From Streptomyces griseoruber (GTDB taxonomy: Bacteria > Actinomycetota > Actinomycetes > Streptomycetales > Streptomycetaceae): DNA of 64,000 nucleotides. A program made the translations under genes and the position numbers. Below, piece after piece: positions 8,857 through 17,248 of the stretch; positions within the stretch are counted from its first letter, which is position 1, and each line of letters begins with the position of its first letter. The stretch spans positions 186,001 through 250,000 of the forward strand of contig NZ_KQ948776.1 in NCBI RefSeq assembly GCF_001514205.1, in the 5' to 3' direction. Under the pieces are notes generated by a model. That model searched no databases. It was not told the DNA's origin and saw only the letters and a program-made list of their open reading frames with translations.

Positions 8857-10358
8857 GGGATCTCCACACGCAGCAGGGTCGGTCCGCCCGTCGGGCTGGT
8901 CACGGACAGTCTTCCATCGAGCACTGACACCCGGTCGGCGAGACCGGTGAGGCCCGTGCCCCGGCCGGGGTCCGCGCCGCCGCGGCCGTCGTCCGACACC
9001 TCCAGGACGAGCCGCCCGTCGCCGTACTCCCCCTCGACACGGGCCCGCCCCGCCCCGCTGTGCCGGGCGACGTTGGCGAGCGCCTCACGGACCACGAAGT
9101 ACGCGGCGGCCTCCACCGCCTGCGGAAGCCGGGGCAGGGGCGACACGAACCCGACGTCCACGGGGACCGGGGAGCGGTCCGCGGCGTCGGCGACGGCGGC
9201 CTCCAGGCCGTAGTCGGCGAGCACCTGGGGGTGGATGCCGTGGATCAGCTCGCGCAGCTCGGCCAGGGCCGCGCCCGCCTCCTCGCACGCGCGCGTGAGC
9301 TGTTCGGCGAGCGGGCCGCCGGGCGGGGCGTCGAGCCGGGCCAGGCCGAGGCTCATGGTGAGGGCGACGAGGCGCTGCTGGGCGCCGTCGTGCAGATCGC
9401 GTTCGATCCGGCGCCGCTCCGCCTCGAAGGCGTCGACCAGGCGGGCGCGGGAGCGGGTGAGTTCGGCGACCCTCGCGCGCGTGCCGCCGTCGGGCGGGGC
9501 GACCAGACGGCGCGTCAGCGCGGCACGCGCCGCGGCGGCCAGACCGAGGGCGTACGCCCCGGCCGCGAGCAGCAGCACCCCGAGCGCGGCCGCGGCGAAC
9601 GCCGCGGGCTGACCGGTGACCGTCCACACCTTCAGCACCTTCACCTCGCGCCCACCGCCGGCCGTGGCGAGCAGTACCGGGGTCGCGATCATCGCGAGGG
9701 GCGAGACCAGCGCGACGAGCAACAGGAGCGCCTCGGCCGGCCAGAGGAGGCAGGCGGTGAGAAGAGCGTGGCCGAACTCCCGCCAGGTGGCCCCCTCCCG
9801 CAACCGGGTGCTGAGCCAGGCGCGCAGGCCGGGGGCGGGGGGATCGATGTGGGGGGTCGGGGCGGGGGATCGGAGATGCCGGTCCGGGCCGAGGGGGTGG
9901 AGGTGCCGGTCCGGGGCGAAGGGTCGGGCGTGCGGGTCCGGGGGGAGCGGGCGGGCGTGCGCGTCCGGGGCGAGCGGGCGGGCGTGCGCGTCGGGCTTGG
10001 AGGGGGCGGCGTGTGCGCCGGGCTTGGAAGGGTCGGCGTGCGCGCCGGGCTTGGAAGGGTCGGCGTGCGCGCCGGGCGCGCGTTTCCTCTCGATCCACCC
10101 CAGCCTGCGCCGCTCCAGCGCGGCCACGGGCAGCCCGGCGAGGACGGTGGCCGCGAGCAGGGGCAGCCCCACGAGCACGATCGCGAGGACTCCGCCGACC
10201 GTCACCCAGGCCGCCAGCCCGACCAGCAGGACGGCCCCGAGGACCGCCCCCGTCAGCAGATAGGCGGCGGCACGCCAGGGCCACGGCGAGAGCAGATAGC
10301 GCGGGCGGGTCAGTGCCTGCCACACGTCCCTGGGGTATCGGGGGTCCATACGGATCAC
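8781..10358 (-). CDS. Sensor histidine kinase with His-rich repeat loop
   Basis: A membrane sensor kinase of 525 aa (GTG 10358; ATG 10349 also possible). Two transmembrane helices span about 30-75, then a 'putative sensor' domain with more membrane segments at about 200-232 and 252-280. The HisKA_3 box RIERDLHDGAQQRL carries the phospho-His near 323, and an HATPase domain follows (DDGRGGADPGRGTGLTGL). The odd feature is residues 96-176, nine tandem nine-residue repeats of the form (G/D)xHAxPxxP, placed in a cytosolic-side loop that is normally short in this family. The gene runs into the regulator gene by 76 bases and is divergent from the exporter. Confidence 0.92.
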   Translation of the reverse strand: MIRMDPRYPRDVWQALTRPRYLLSPWPWRAAAYLLTGAVLGAVLLVGLAAWVTVGGVLAIVLVGLPLLAATVLAGLPVAALERRRLGWIERKRAPGAHADPSKPGAHADPSKPGAHAAPSKPDAHARPLAPDAHARPLPPDPHARPFAPDRHLHPLGPDRHLRSPAPTPHIDPPAPGLRAWLSTRLREGATWREFGHALLTACLLWPAEALLLLVALVSPLAMIATPVLLATAGGGREVKVLKVWTVTGQPAAFAAAALGVLLLAAGAYALGLAAAARAALTRRLVAPPDGGTRARVAELTRSRARLVDAFEAERRRIERDLHDGAQQRLVALTMSLGLARLDAPPGGPLAEQLTRACEEAGAALAELRELIHGIHPQVLADYGLEAAVADAADRSPVPVDVGFVSPLPRLPQAVEAAAYFVVREALANVARHSGAGRARVEGEYGDGRLVLEVSDDGRGGADPGRGTGLTGLADRVSVLDGRLSVTSPTGGPTLLRVEIPCEPTPKDGPCVWSSPRTASSSATA

Positions 10359-10483
10359 CGTAGAAGGGCGCCCGGCGGGCGGACCATCCCTCCTGCCCGA
10401 GCCCCGGGGGTATGGCTGCCCCTACCCCGACTCTCGCCCCTGGCCGACCGACTGCGCACCCCCGCCCGCGGTTTCGTGGACCC

Positions 10484-11287
10484 ATGACCACACCCGCTGT
10501 CCAACTGACCTCCGTGAGCAGGCGATACGGCACCGCCGAGACCGGAGTCACCGCGCTCGACGACGTCACGCTCGCCCTCCCCCGGGGTTCCTTCACCGCC
10601 GTCATGGGCCCGTCGGGGTCGGGGAAGTCGACACTGCTGCAGTGCGCCGCCGGGCTCGACCGGCCGACGTCCGGGTCGGTGCGGATCGCCGGCACCGAGC
10701 TGACCGGGCTGAGCGAGCGCCGGCTCACCCTGCTGCGGCGGGAGCGCATCGGATTCGTCTTCCAGTCGTACAACCTGCTGCCCGCCCTCACCGCCGCCCA
10801 GAACGTCGCCCTCCCGCTGCGGCTGGCCGGCCGCCGCCCGGCGAAGGCGGAGGTGCGCGAGGCGCTGCGGCGGGTCGGCCTCGCCGAACGGGCCGGACAC
10901 CGGCCCGCCGAACTCTCCGGCGGCCAGCAGCAGCGGGTCGCCCTCGCCCGCGCCCTGATCACCCGCCCCGAGGTGCTCTTCGGCGACGAACCGACCGGCG
11001 CCCTCGACTCCACGACCGGCCGCGAGGTGCTGGTCCTGCTGCGCGCCCTGGTCGACGCCCACGGGCAGACGGTCGTCATGGTCACCCACGATCCGCTGGC
11101 AGCCTCCCGCGCGGACCGGGTGGTGTTCCTGGTCGACGGCCGGGTGCACGGCGAACTGGCCGGGGCGGGCGCGGAACGGATCGCGGCGCGGATGGCCGCT
11201 CTGGAGGGCGGACCCGGACCCGGGCCGGGGCCGGTGGCGGGCGGCGCGGCGCGCGCTTGCGTCACCGCGGAGGCCGCCCCGTGCTGA
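10484..11287 (+). CDS. ABC transporter ATP-binding protein (MacB/LolD type)
   Basis: An ATPase of about 267 aa. It has Walker A GPSGSGKST, the Q-loop FVFQSYNLLPALT, signature LSGGQQQRVALARAL, Walker B VLFGDEPTGALD and switch His in MVTHD. The pattern NLLPALTAAQNV and the GALD motif are typical of the MacB/LolD/FtsE-like group that works with FtsX-type permeases. A Gly/Pro-rich tail follows the fold. The start ATG lies just after the short divergent region shared with the sensor kinase. Its last seven bases overlap the permease start, indicating coupled translation. Likely export role: antibiotics, peptides or lipids. Confidence 0.93.
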   Translation: MTTPAVQLTSVSRRYGTAETGVTALDDVTLALPRGSFTAVMGPSGSGKSTLLQCAAGLDRPTSGSVRIAGTELTGLSERRLTLLRRERIGFVFQSYNLLPALTAAQNVALPLRLAGRRPAKAEVREALRRVGLAERAGHRPAELSGGQQQRVALARALITRPEVLFGDEPTGALDSTTGREVLVLLRALVDAHGQTVVMVTHDPLAASRADRVVFLVDGRVHGELAGAGAERIAARMAALEGGPGPGPGPVAGGAARACVTAEAAPC

Positions 11288-13791
11288 GCGTCGCCGTACG
11301 GACCCTGCGTGCGCGCTGGGCCGCCTTCGCCGGCAGTTTCGTCGCCCTGGCCCTGGGGGTGGGGCTGCTGACCGTGATGGGGCAGGCGCTGGCCGCCTCG
11401 GCGGACGCTCCGGTGCGCACGCCGGAACGGTTCGCCGCGGCGCCGGTGGTGGTGCGGGGGCAGGACACCCTGCGGGTGACGACCCCGGTCGGGGTGCGGA
11501 CGGCGGAGCTGGCGGTGCCGCGCGCGGTGCCGGCCGCCACGGTCGCCGCGCTGCGCGCCCTCGGCCCGGTCGTGCAGGACCGTTCCTTCCCGGTCCGTGC
11601 GGCCGACGGCCCGGCCGGTCTGACCGGTCACCCCTGGTCGACGGCGCGCTTCGCCCCGTACGCCCTCACCGCGGGCCGTGCGCCACGCACGGCCGACGAG
11701 GTGGTGACCACCGGGGACTGGGCGTCCGTGGGCGACCGGCTCGAGACGGGCCACGGACCGGTGCGGGTGGTCGGCACGGTACGCGCGCGTGGCGGTACGG
11801 GACGCGCGGGCGATGACGCGGTACGCGCGCGTGGCGGCACGGAACGGGCGGCCCGTTCCGACGTACGCGCGCGTGCACGCGACTTCGAGAACGCCGTGTT
11901 CTACACGGACGCGCGGGCCGCCCGCCTGGAGCCCAGGTCGGAGCAGGTGGTGGTGGCGGCGGACGCGGCGGCGGTCCGCGCGGCCGTCGGCGACAGCGCG
12001 CGCGTGCTCACGGGTGACGACCGACGGTTCGCGGACGCGGACCCCGATCGCGACGCCGAGGCGCTGACCGCGCTGAACGCCCTGTTCGGCACGGCGGGCG
12101 GGGTGACGGCGTTCGTCTCGGTGTTCGTGGTGGCCTCCACGTTCGCGTTCGCCGTGGACCGGCGCCGCCGCGAGTTCGGGCTGCTGCGCACCGCGGGTGC
12201 GACACCGGGTCAGATCCGGCGGTCGGTACTGGCGGAGGCACTGCTGGTGGGCACGCTCGCCTCGGCGGCGGGCTGCGCGCTGGGCGCGTACGGCGCTCCG
12301 TGGCTGGCCGCACTGGTGGTCGACGGCGGCCTCGCGCCGGCCTGGTACACGATCGGCGGCCATCTGTGGCCCTATCATCTCGCGTTCTGGACGGGCCTGT
12401 CGGTCGCCGTGTGCGGAGCCCTGGCCGCGAGTCTGCGGGCCGGGCGGGTCGCGCCGGCGCAGGCGTTGCGTGAGGTCTCGGTCGACGGGCGCGTGCTGAC
12501 GGGCGGGCGCCGGTGGTTCGGTGCCGCGCTGCTTCTCACGGCGTGCGCGACCCTGTCGTACGCCCTGCTGACGGATCCGGGCGACCTGCTGCACCGCAAG
12601 ACGTACATCAGCCGCCCCCTGCTCGTGATCACTGCGGTGGCGCTGCTGTCCCCCGCGCTGGTGCGCCCGCTGGTGCCGCGGCTGCCGGGGGTGATCGGGC
12701 TGCTGGTGCGGGAGAACGCGGTCGCCGGGGTCCGCCGTACCGCCGCCGTGGCCGCGCCCGTGCTGGTCACCGTGGCGCTGGCGGGCTCCCTGCTGGGCGC
12801 GACGGCCACGCTGACCGAGGCGCGGACGGTGGAGGTACGGCAGCGGACGGTGGCGGACTTCGTGGTGACACCGGGGAGTGGTACGGCGCTGACGGCGGAT
12901 GCCGTGGCCCGGCTGCGGAAGGTTCCCGGCGCCCTGGTGTCGGCGAGTGCGGCGACCGCCGTGTACACGCTGGAGGACGGGGTGGCACTGGTGAAGTCCG
13001 AGGCGCGGGCCGTCGATCCGGGGCCGCTCGGCATGCCCGTACGGCTGCCGGTGACGGCGGGCCGGCTCGCGGATCTCGACGACGGTTCGATCGTGGTGAC
13101 CGAGGAGTGGTCGCGGCACCGGGTGGGGCAGCGGGTTCGGGTGTGGCTCGGTGACGGTACGTCCCGGTCGCTGCGGATCGCCGCCGTGCTGGCCACCGGG
13201 ACCGGGGAGAGCGGGGTGTGGGTGAGCGCGGCCGATGCGGGGGGCGCGGCGGTGGACCGTGTCGATGTACGCGTGCGTGCGGGCGCCGATCCGGAGGGCG
13301 TCGCGGCGGGGCTGCGTGCGGTCGGCGGGGCGCGGGTGCTGAGCCGGGCGCAGTGGGTGGCTGCGGCCTCTCCGCAGACCAACCGGACGACCCGGCTGGG
13401 GGTGCTGCTCGTCCTGGGCATCGCGCTGGTGTACACCGGCATCTCACTCGCCAACACCTTGGTCATGGCGGCCGCGGAACGGGGGCGGGAGCGGGCGGTG
13501 TTGCGGCTGGCGGGGGCCACCGACGGGCAGATCCTGCGGCTGACCGCGGCGGAGGCGCTGGCGGTCGTGGGGGTGGGTGCCGTGCTGGGCCTGCTGGTGA
13601 CGGTCGTCAACCTGGCGGGGATGTGGGGCGCGTTGCGTCTGCTGTCGGCGCCGGCGACGCTCGTCGTGCCCTGGCCGGCTCTGGGCGTGGTGACGGCGGC
13701 GTGCGCGGTGCTGGCGGTGGGGGCGGCGGTCGTGCCGGTGGCGGTGTCCGCCGCGGTGTCCGCCGCGCGGCGGGCTGCTTGCCCGGGATGA
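11281..13791 (+). CDS. FtsX-like ABC transporter permease
   Basis: An 836-aa permease beginning at GTG 11281. A first membrane helix (about 14-36) is followed by a large extracytoplasmic MacB-like core, then three FtsX helices (around 270-400), a second large extracytoplasmic part and a terminal group of helices ending near residue 830. It pairs with the preceding ATPase. Within the first extracellular part, about 11760-11885, is an Arg/Gly-rich stretch built of two near-copies of VRARGGT that looks like an inserted tandem repeat. A strong hairpin terminator follows the gene at 13814. Confidence 0.92.
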   Translation: MLSVAVRTLRARWAAFAGSFVALALGVGLLTVMGQALAASADAPVRTPERFAAAPVVVRGQDTLRVTTPVGVRTAELAVPRAVPAATVAALRALGPVVQDRSFPVRAADGPAGLTGHPWSTARFAPYALTAGRAPRTADEVVTTGDWASVGDRLETGHGPVRVVGTVRARGGTGRAGDDAVRARGGTERAARSDVRARARDFENAVFYTDARAARLEPRSEQVVVAADAAAVRAAVGDSARVLTGDDRRFADADPDRDAEALTALNALFGTAGGVTAFVSVFVVASTFAFAVDRRRREFGLLRTAGATPGQIRRSVLAEALLVGTLASAAGCALGAYGAPWLAALVVDGGLAPAWYTIGGHLWPYHLAFWTGLSVAVCGALAASLRAGRVAPAQALREVSVDGRVLTGGRRWFGAALLLTACATLSYALLTDPGDLLHRKTYISRPLLVITAVALLSPALVRPLVPRLPGVIGLLVRENAVAGVRRTAAVAAPVLVTVALAGSLLGATATLTEARTVEVRQRTVADFVVTPGSGTALTADAVARLRKVPGALVSASAATAVYTLEDGVALVKSEARAVDPGPLGMPVRLPVTAGRLADLDDGSIVVTEEWSRHRVGQRVRVWLGDGTSRSLRIAAVLATGTGESGVWVSAADAGGAAVDRVDVRVRAGADPEGVAAGLRAVGGARVLSRAQWVAAASPQTNRTTRLGVLLVLGIALVYTGISLANTLVMAAAERGRERAVLRLAGATDGQILRLTAAEALAVVGVGAVLGLLVTVVNLAGMWGALRLLSAPATLVVPWPALGVVTAACAVLAVGAAVVPVAVSAAVSAARRAACPG

Positions 13792-13813
13792 ACGAGTCAC
13801 CGCGGACATGGCA

Positions 13814-13844
13814 GAAGGTCCGCCCCCGATGGGGGCGGACCTTC
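13814..13844. terminator. Bidirectional hairpin terminator
   Basis: GAAGGTCCGCCCCC and its exact reverse complement form a perfect 14-bp stem with a 3-base loop (GAT). It lies between the 3' end of the ABC permease and the 3' end of the minus-strand tRNA, so it can serve both. There is no long T-run, as usual in Streptomyces. Confidence 0.85.
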
Positions 13845-13852
13845 ATGCTGCG

Positions 13853-13926
13853 TGGACCTGAGGGGATTTGAACCCCTGGCCCCCTCGATGCGAACGAGGT
13901 GCGCTACCGGACTGCGCCACAGGCCC
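13853..13926 (-). tRNA. tRNA-Ala (anticodon CGC)
   Basis: The minus strand folds as a 74-nt cloverleaf. The acceptor arm GGGCCTG pairs with CAGGTCC (one G-U), the D arm contains GGTAGCGC, the anticodon arm CCTCG-TTCGCAT-CGAGG reads CGC, and the T arm contains GGTTCAAATCC. The discriminator base is A and CCA is not encoded. It decodes GCG, a heavily used Ala codon in this genome. No integrated element is seen next to its 3' end. Confidence 0.95.
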
Positions 13927-14041
13927 TTGCAACGAGTGAAACTCTAGCACCCCGATCGGGCTGCTTGAAAATCCGTTCCCGGAGGCCGGCGGCCCGGGGG
14001 CCGGGATGCTTCCGGGACCCGCTGCGGGGCGCCCGCGCGTG

Positions 14042-15370
14042 TCACTCGTTGGCCGCCCGGGGCCGCTCGCCGTCCTCGTACTGGTCGAAGAGCGGGGTCC
14101 GGCCGCGCTCGCGCGAGCGCCGGGCCGAGGCCGCGCGCCGCGCATCGCTGCGCTCGTCGCCGTCCGCCGTCCCGTCGTCCGCGTGGTCCGGCTCCTGCGG
14201 GTCCGCGTCCGGTACGGCCGTGGCGTCCGCCGTGTCCTGCTCCGGCACCACCGCGCTGGAGCGGGCGGAGCTCCACGCGTCCGGGGCGCCGAGGTCCACG
14301 TCGGAGGTGGCCCGGGGTGCGACCGGCGCGGTCACGTACGTGGGCAGCGGGACCGGTACCGGGTCCCAGCTGTCGCCGTGGCCCGGCCGGCGCTGCCGTT
14401 CGCGCTGCTGATCGACCCACTCCGCGTGATCGGTCTGCTCGACGAGCGCCCTGCGGTCGGCGGCGAGGGCCAGCAGGCCCGGGTCGGTCTCCGGCTCGGC
14501 AGCCTCGTGCGGCTCCTCTGCGCCCGCGTCCGCGGCGGCCTCGGCGGTCGCGGCGGCCGAGGCCGGAGCCGAGGCACGGCGGCGGGGCTGGCGCTCGCGG
14601 AGCCGCTGCGCGGCGGCCTCGGCGCGTCTGCGGTCCATCTGGAAGGCGAAACGCCGGCGCTCCTGGGCACGGAGATAGGCGATGTACCCGCTGAGCAGGA
14701 CGGCGGGCACGCCCGGCGCCCAGAGGAACGCGAGCCCTCCGACGGCGGCGACGATCGCGCCGAGCGTGAAGGCGAGGAAGAGCAGGATCGTGGTGCGCCT
14801 GCGGCGCGCGAGCGCCTTCGAGCGCTGGGCGCGTGCTGCGGCCGCCTGCCCGCCGGGAGTGCGCCGCGCGGCCGGTACACGCTGGCGCGCCGGGGCGGCG
14901 CCCCCCTCGTGCACGGGCGCCGGCGCGGGGTCGTGGGCGCGTGCGGAGTCGGGGGCGTGGGCGCGTGCGGACTTGGGTGCCGGATCGCGCTTGGGGTCGC
15001 GCCCCGGGTCGCGTGCCGTGTCCGGGCGCGCGTGGCCGCGCTCCGCCGCCCGCTCCTGCGTCCGCTCCTGGACCGGCGCCTTCACCTGCGGGCGGGTCGG
15101 AGGCATGGCGAAGGCCCGGACGTCCACCGAATCGGTGACGGCGTCCGGGGCGCCGGCGTCCCGCTCCCCCTCCTCGGTTGAGCGCGCCTGCAGGTCCTTG
15201 GCGTACCGGCGCTCCATTCCCGCCCGTCCGGACAGCAGCCGGATGGCGGTGCTGAAGCGTTCCGTCGGACGGGCCTCGTTCAGCTCGTCCTGCCTACGGA
15301 GCCACATCGGCACCAAGTAGGCGGCCCAGGCCCCGACAATGACTGCGTAGATGAGGCCGCTGCTGCTCAC
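14042..15370 (-). CDS. sepX: Divisome membrane protein SepX/GlpR
   Basis: A 442-aa protein from GTG 15370. The first membrane helix at residues 5-22 is followed by the conserved block RRQDELNEARPTERFSTAIR, a long disordered Arg/Pro/Ala-rich stretch with small RAHxPDSARAHDP repeats, two close membrane helices near 192-235, and an acidic disordered tail. This layout and N-terminal block are those of SepX of Streptomyces, an actinobacterial membrane protein needed for normal septation and sporulation, called GlpR in Corynebacterium where it binds the MoeA-like protein Glp. A moeA-like gene sits three genes upstream. An AT-rich gap before it probably holds its own promoter. Confidence 0.85.
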   Translation of the reverse strand: MSSSGLIYAVIVGAWAAYLVPMWLRRQDELNEARPTERFSTAIRLLSGRAGMERRYAKDLQARSTEEGERDAGAPDAVTDSVDVRAFAMPPTRPQVKAPVQERTQERAAERGHARPDTARDPGRDPKRDPAPKSARAHAPDSARAHDPAPAPVHEGGAAPARQRVPAARRTPGGQAAAARAQRSKALARRRRTTILLFLAFTLGAIVAAVGGLAFLWAPGVPAVLLSGYIAYLRAQERRRFAFQMDRRRAEAAAQRLRERQPRRRASAPASAAATAEAAADAGAEEPHEAAEPETDPGLLALAADRRALVEQTDHAEWVDQQRERQRRPGHGDSWDPVPVPLPTYVTAPVAPRATSDVDLGAPDAWSSARSSAVVPEQDTADATAVPDADPQEPDHADDGTADGDERSDARRAASARRSRERGRTPLFDQYEDGERPRAANE

Positions 15371-15543
15371 GCCTCACACGGTAGAGGGATTCGCATGGGG
15401 CCATCCGCCAATTGGGCCGGTGTGTCGCACGATCTGGCTGATATTTCGAGCTTTTTTTGCGACCAGTGCGATCAACCGATCACTTTCGAACGTTTATTCG
15501 GGAACTTCGGAGCTTTTCCCGACCGGGTTCCGGAGCGCCGTAT
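15371..15543. other. AT-rich intergenic region upstream of sepX
   Basis: No gene is visible. The stretch 15435-15510 is unusually A+T-rich for this genome, with a run of T at about 15452 and GATC/TTCG-rich sequence. It lies directly upstream of sepX on the minus strand and is the obvious place for a sepX promoter, but I cannot pick a -10/-35 pair with confidence. Confidence 0.45.
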
Positions 15544-16149
15544 TCAATTGGAGGCGTTCTGTGAGCGCGCACGTCTCCAGCGGCCCAGCATGCCCTCCGG
15601 CACTTCCTCCGCCGTCAGCGCGAACACGAGGTGGTCGCGCCAGGCGCCGTCGATGTGCAGATAGCGCGGCCGCAGCCCTTCCTCCCGGAATCCGAGTTTC
15701 TCCACGACCCGTCGGCTGGGCCCGTTCTCGGGGCGAATGCAGACCTCGATGCGGTGCAGCCCGACGGTCCGGAAACAGTGGTCGACGACGAGCGCCACAG
15801 CCGTGGGCATCACCCCGCGGCCGGCCACCGCCTCGTCCACCCAGTAGCCGACGTGCCCGGAGCACATCGACCCCCAGGTGATCCCGGCCACGGTCAGCTG
15901 CCCGACCAGCTGCCCCTGGTACTCGATGACGAACGGCAGCATGCGTCCCGCGTTCGCCTCGGAGCGCAGGTGGCGGACCATCTGGCGGTAGGTCGGCCGG
16001 TGCGCGATCGGCCCGCTGGGCGCGGGCGGCGGAATCGTCGCCTCCCAGGGGCGCAGCCAGTCCCGGTTGCGCCGGTTCACCTCACGCCAGGCCCGCTGGT
16101 CGCGCAGCTTTATCGGCCGCAGGACGATGTCGCCCTCCGCCAGCACCAC
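15544..16149 (-). CDS. RimJ-like GNAT acetyltransferase
   Basis: A 201-aa acetyltransferase of the RimJ/RimL type, which acetylates protein N-termini or related amines. It begins with the typical LRPIKLRDQRAWREVNRRNRDWLRPWE, has a CoA-binding region around GYWVDEAVAGRGVMPTAV and the late block NGPSRRVVEKLGFREEGL. Start is GTG 16149, with a second GTG next to it. It lies 17 bases after mogA. A rimJ-like gene between the moeA-like and sepX/glpR genes is part of a gene order I recall from corynebacteria and Streptomyces. Confidence 0.9.
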   Translation of the reverse strand: MVLAEGDIVLRPIKLRDQRAWREVNRRNRDWLRPWEATIPPPAPSGPIAHRPTYRQMVRHLRSEANAGRMLPFVIEYQGQLVGQLTVAGITWGSMCSGHVGYWVDEAVAGRGVMPTAVALVVDHCFRTVGLHRIEVCIRPENGPSRRVVEKLGFREEGLRPRYLHIDGAWRDHLVFALTAEEVPEGMLGRWRRARSQNASN

Positions 16150-16166
16150 GGGCCAGGATGCGCCGT

Positions 16167-16709
16167 TCAGCTCGCACCCCCCGTACTGGCGGCCGGTCTG
16201 GGGTGGTCTCCGCCCCGGATCTGGTCCACGGCGTGCTTCAGCAGGGGCTCGAGGACCGTGAGGCCGTCCTTCACGCCGCCGGTGGAGCCGGGCAGGTTGA
16301 CGATCAGGGTCCCGCCCGCGACGCCGGCCAGGCCCCGGGAGAGGACCGCGGTCGGCACCTTCGCACGGCCGTACGCCCGGATGGCCTCCGCGATGCCCGG
16401 CACCTCGTAGTCGATCACCCGGCGGGTCGCCTCGGGGGTGCGGTCGGTGGGCGACACACCTGTGCCGCCGGTGGTGACGATCACGTCGAAACCGGCCTCC
16501 GCGCCCGCCCGCAACGCCTCCTCCACGGGGTCACCGTCGGACACGACCTGCGGCCCGTCGACGACGAAACCGAAGCCACTGAGTCCCTCGGCGACCAGCG
16601 GGCCGCCCCGGTCCTCGTACACACCGGCCGAGGCCCGGTTGGAAGCGGTGACCACCAGCGCACTGTAGGGCGCGAGGAGGGCACCTCCGATCGACGCGTC
16701 CAAGGTCAT
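16167..16709 (-). CDS. mogA: MogA/MoaB molybdopterin biosynthesis protein
   Basis: A 180-aa protein of the MogA/MoaB family, which adenylylates molybdopterin before metal insertion. The hallmark is VIVTTGGTGVSPTDRTPEATRRVI, and the C-terminal part has AGVAGGTLIVNLPGSTGGVKDGL. The ATG at 16709 overlaps the moaC stop by four bases, so the two are translationally coupled. It belongs to the galU-moeA-moaC-mogA-rimJ series on the minus strand. Confidence 0.93.
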   Translation of the reverse strand: MTLDASIGGALLAPYSALVVTASNRASAGVYEDRGGPLVAEGLSGFGFVVDGPQVVSDGDPVEEALRAGAEAGFDVIVTTGGTGVSPTDRTPEATRRVIDYEVPGIAEAIRAYGRAKVPTAVLSRGLAGVAGGTLIVNLPGSTGGVKDGLTVLEPLLKHAVDQIRGGDHPRPAASTGGAS

Positions 16710-17185
16710 GCCCGACTCCAGTCGCCCGACTTGCCGCCCGTCTTCTCCTCCACGCGCACGTCCGTGATGACCGCTCCCTTGTCGACCGCCTTCACCATGT
16801 CGATCACGGTGAGCGCGGCGACGGAGACCGCGGTGAGCGCCTCCATCTCGACGCCCGTGCGGTCCGTCGTCCTCACGGTGGCGCTGATCTCCACGGCGTC
16901 GTCCGCGACCGACAAGTCCAGTTTCACACCGGACACCGACAACGGGTGACACAGCGGGATCAGGTCCGGGGTGCGTTTGGCGCCCATGATCCCGGCGATC
17001 CGCGCGGTCGCGAGGGCATCGCCCTTGGGGACGCCCTCGCCGCGCAGCAGCTCGACCACCCGGGGCGAGACGAGGACGCGCCCACTGGCACGCGCGGTGC
17101 GTGCCGTGACGTCCTTGCCGGATACGTCGACCATGCGGGCGGCACCCGCGTCGTCGATGTGCGTCAGTCGGTCTGGCGTACTCAT
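16706..17185 (-). CDS. moaC: Cyclic pyranopterin monophosphate synthase MoaC
   Basis: A 159-aa MoaC, which converts the MoaA product to cyclic pyranopterin monophosphate in molybdenum cofactor synthesis. Conserved blocks are MVDVSGKDVTARTA, AKRTPDLIPLCHPL and TDRTGVEMEALTAVSVAALTV. ATG 17185 gives the usual length; a longer in-frame start at 17227 would add an Arg-rich non-conserved piece. A GGAG lies about 13 bases upstream. Its stop overlaps the mogA start. Confidence 0.94.
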   Translation of the reverse strand: MSTPDRLTHIDDAGAARMVDVSGKDVTARTARASGRVLVSPRVVELLRGEGVPKGDALATARIAGIMGAKRTPDLIPLCHPLSVSGVKLDLSVADDAVEISATVRTTDRTGVEMEALTAVSVAALTVIDMVKAVDKGAVITDVRVEEKTGGKSGDWSRA

Positions 17186-17248
17186 GCTGGTGCGGCGCTC
17201 CCGGTCCGGGCCTGTTGTGCGCGACACGGTACCCCCAACGAGGGGTGC

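Noticed and set aside
9085..13119. 1344-aa open frame on the minus strand across the kinase and ABC genes
   Set aside because: It is antisense to well-supported genes on both sides and has Arg/Gly/Ala-heavy composition typical of high-G+C shadow frames.
13853..13926. tRNA as attachment site of an integrated element
   Set aside because: No integrase, no repeated tRNA 3' end and no foreign-looking DNA follow it; ordinary core genes lie on both sides.
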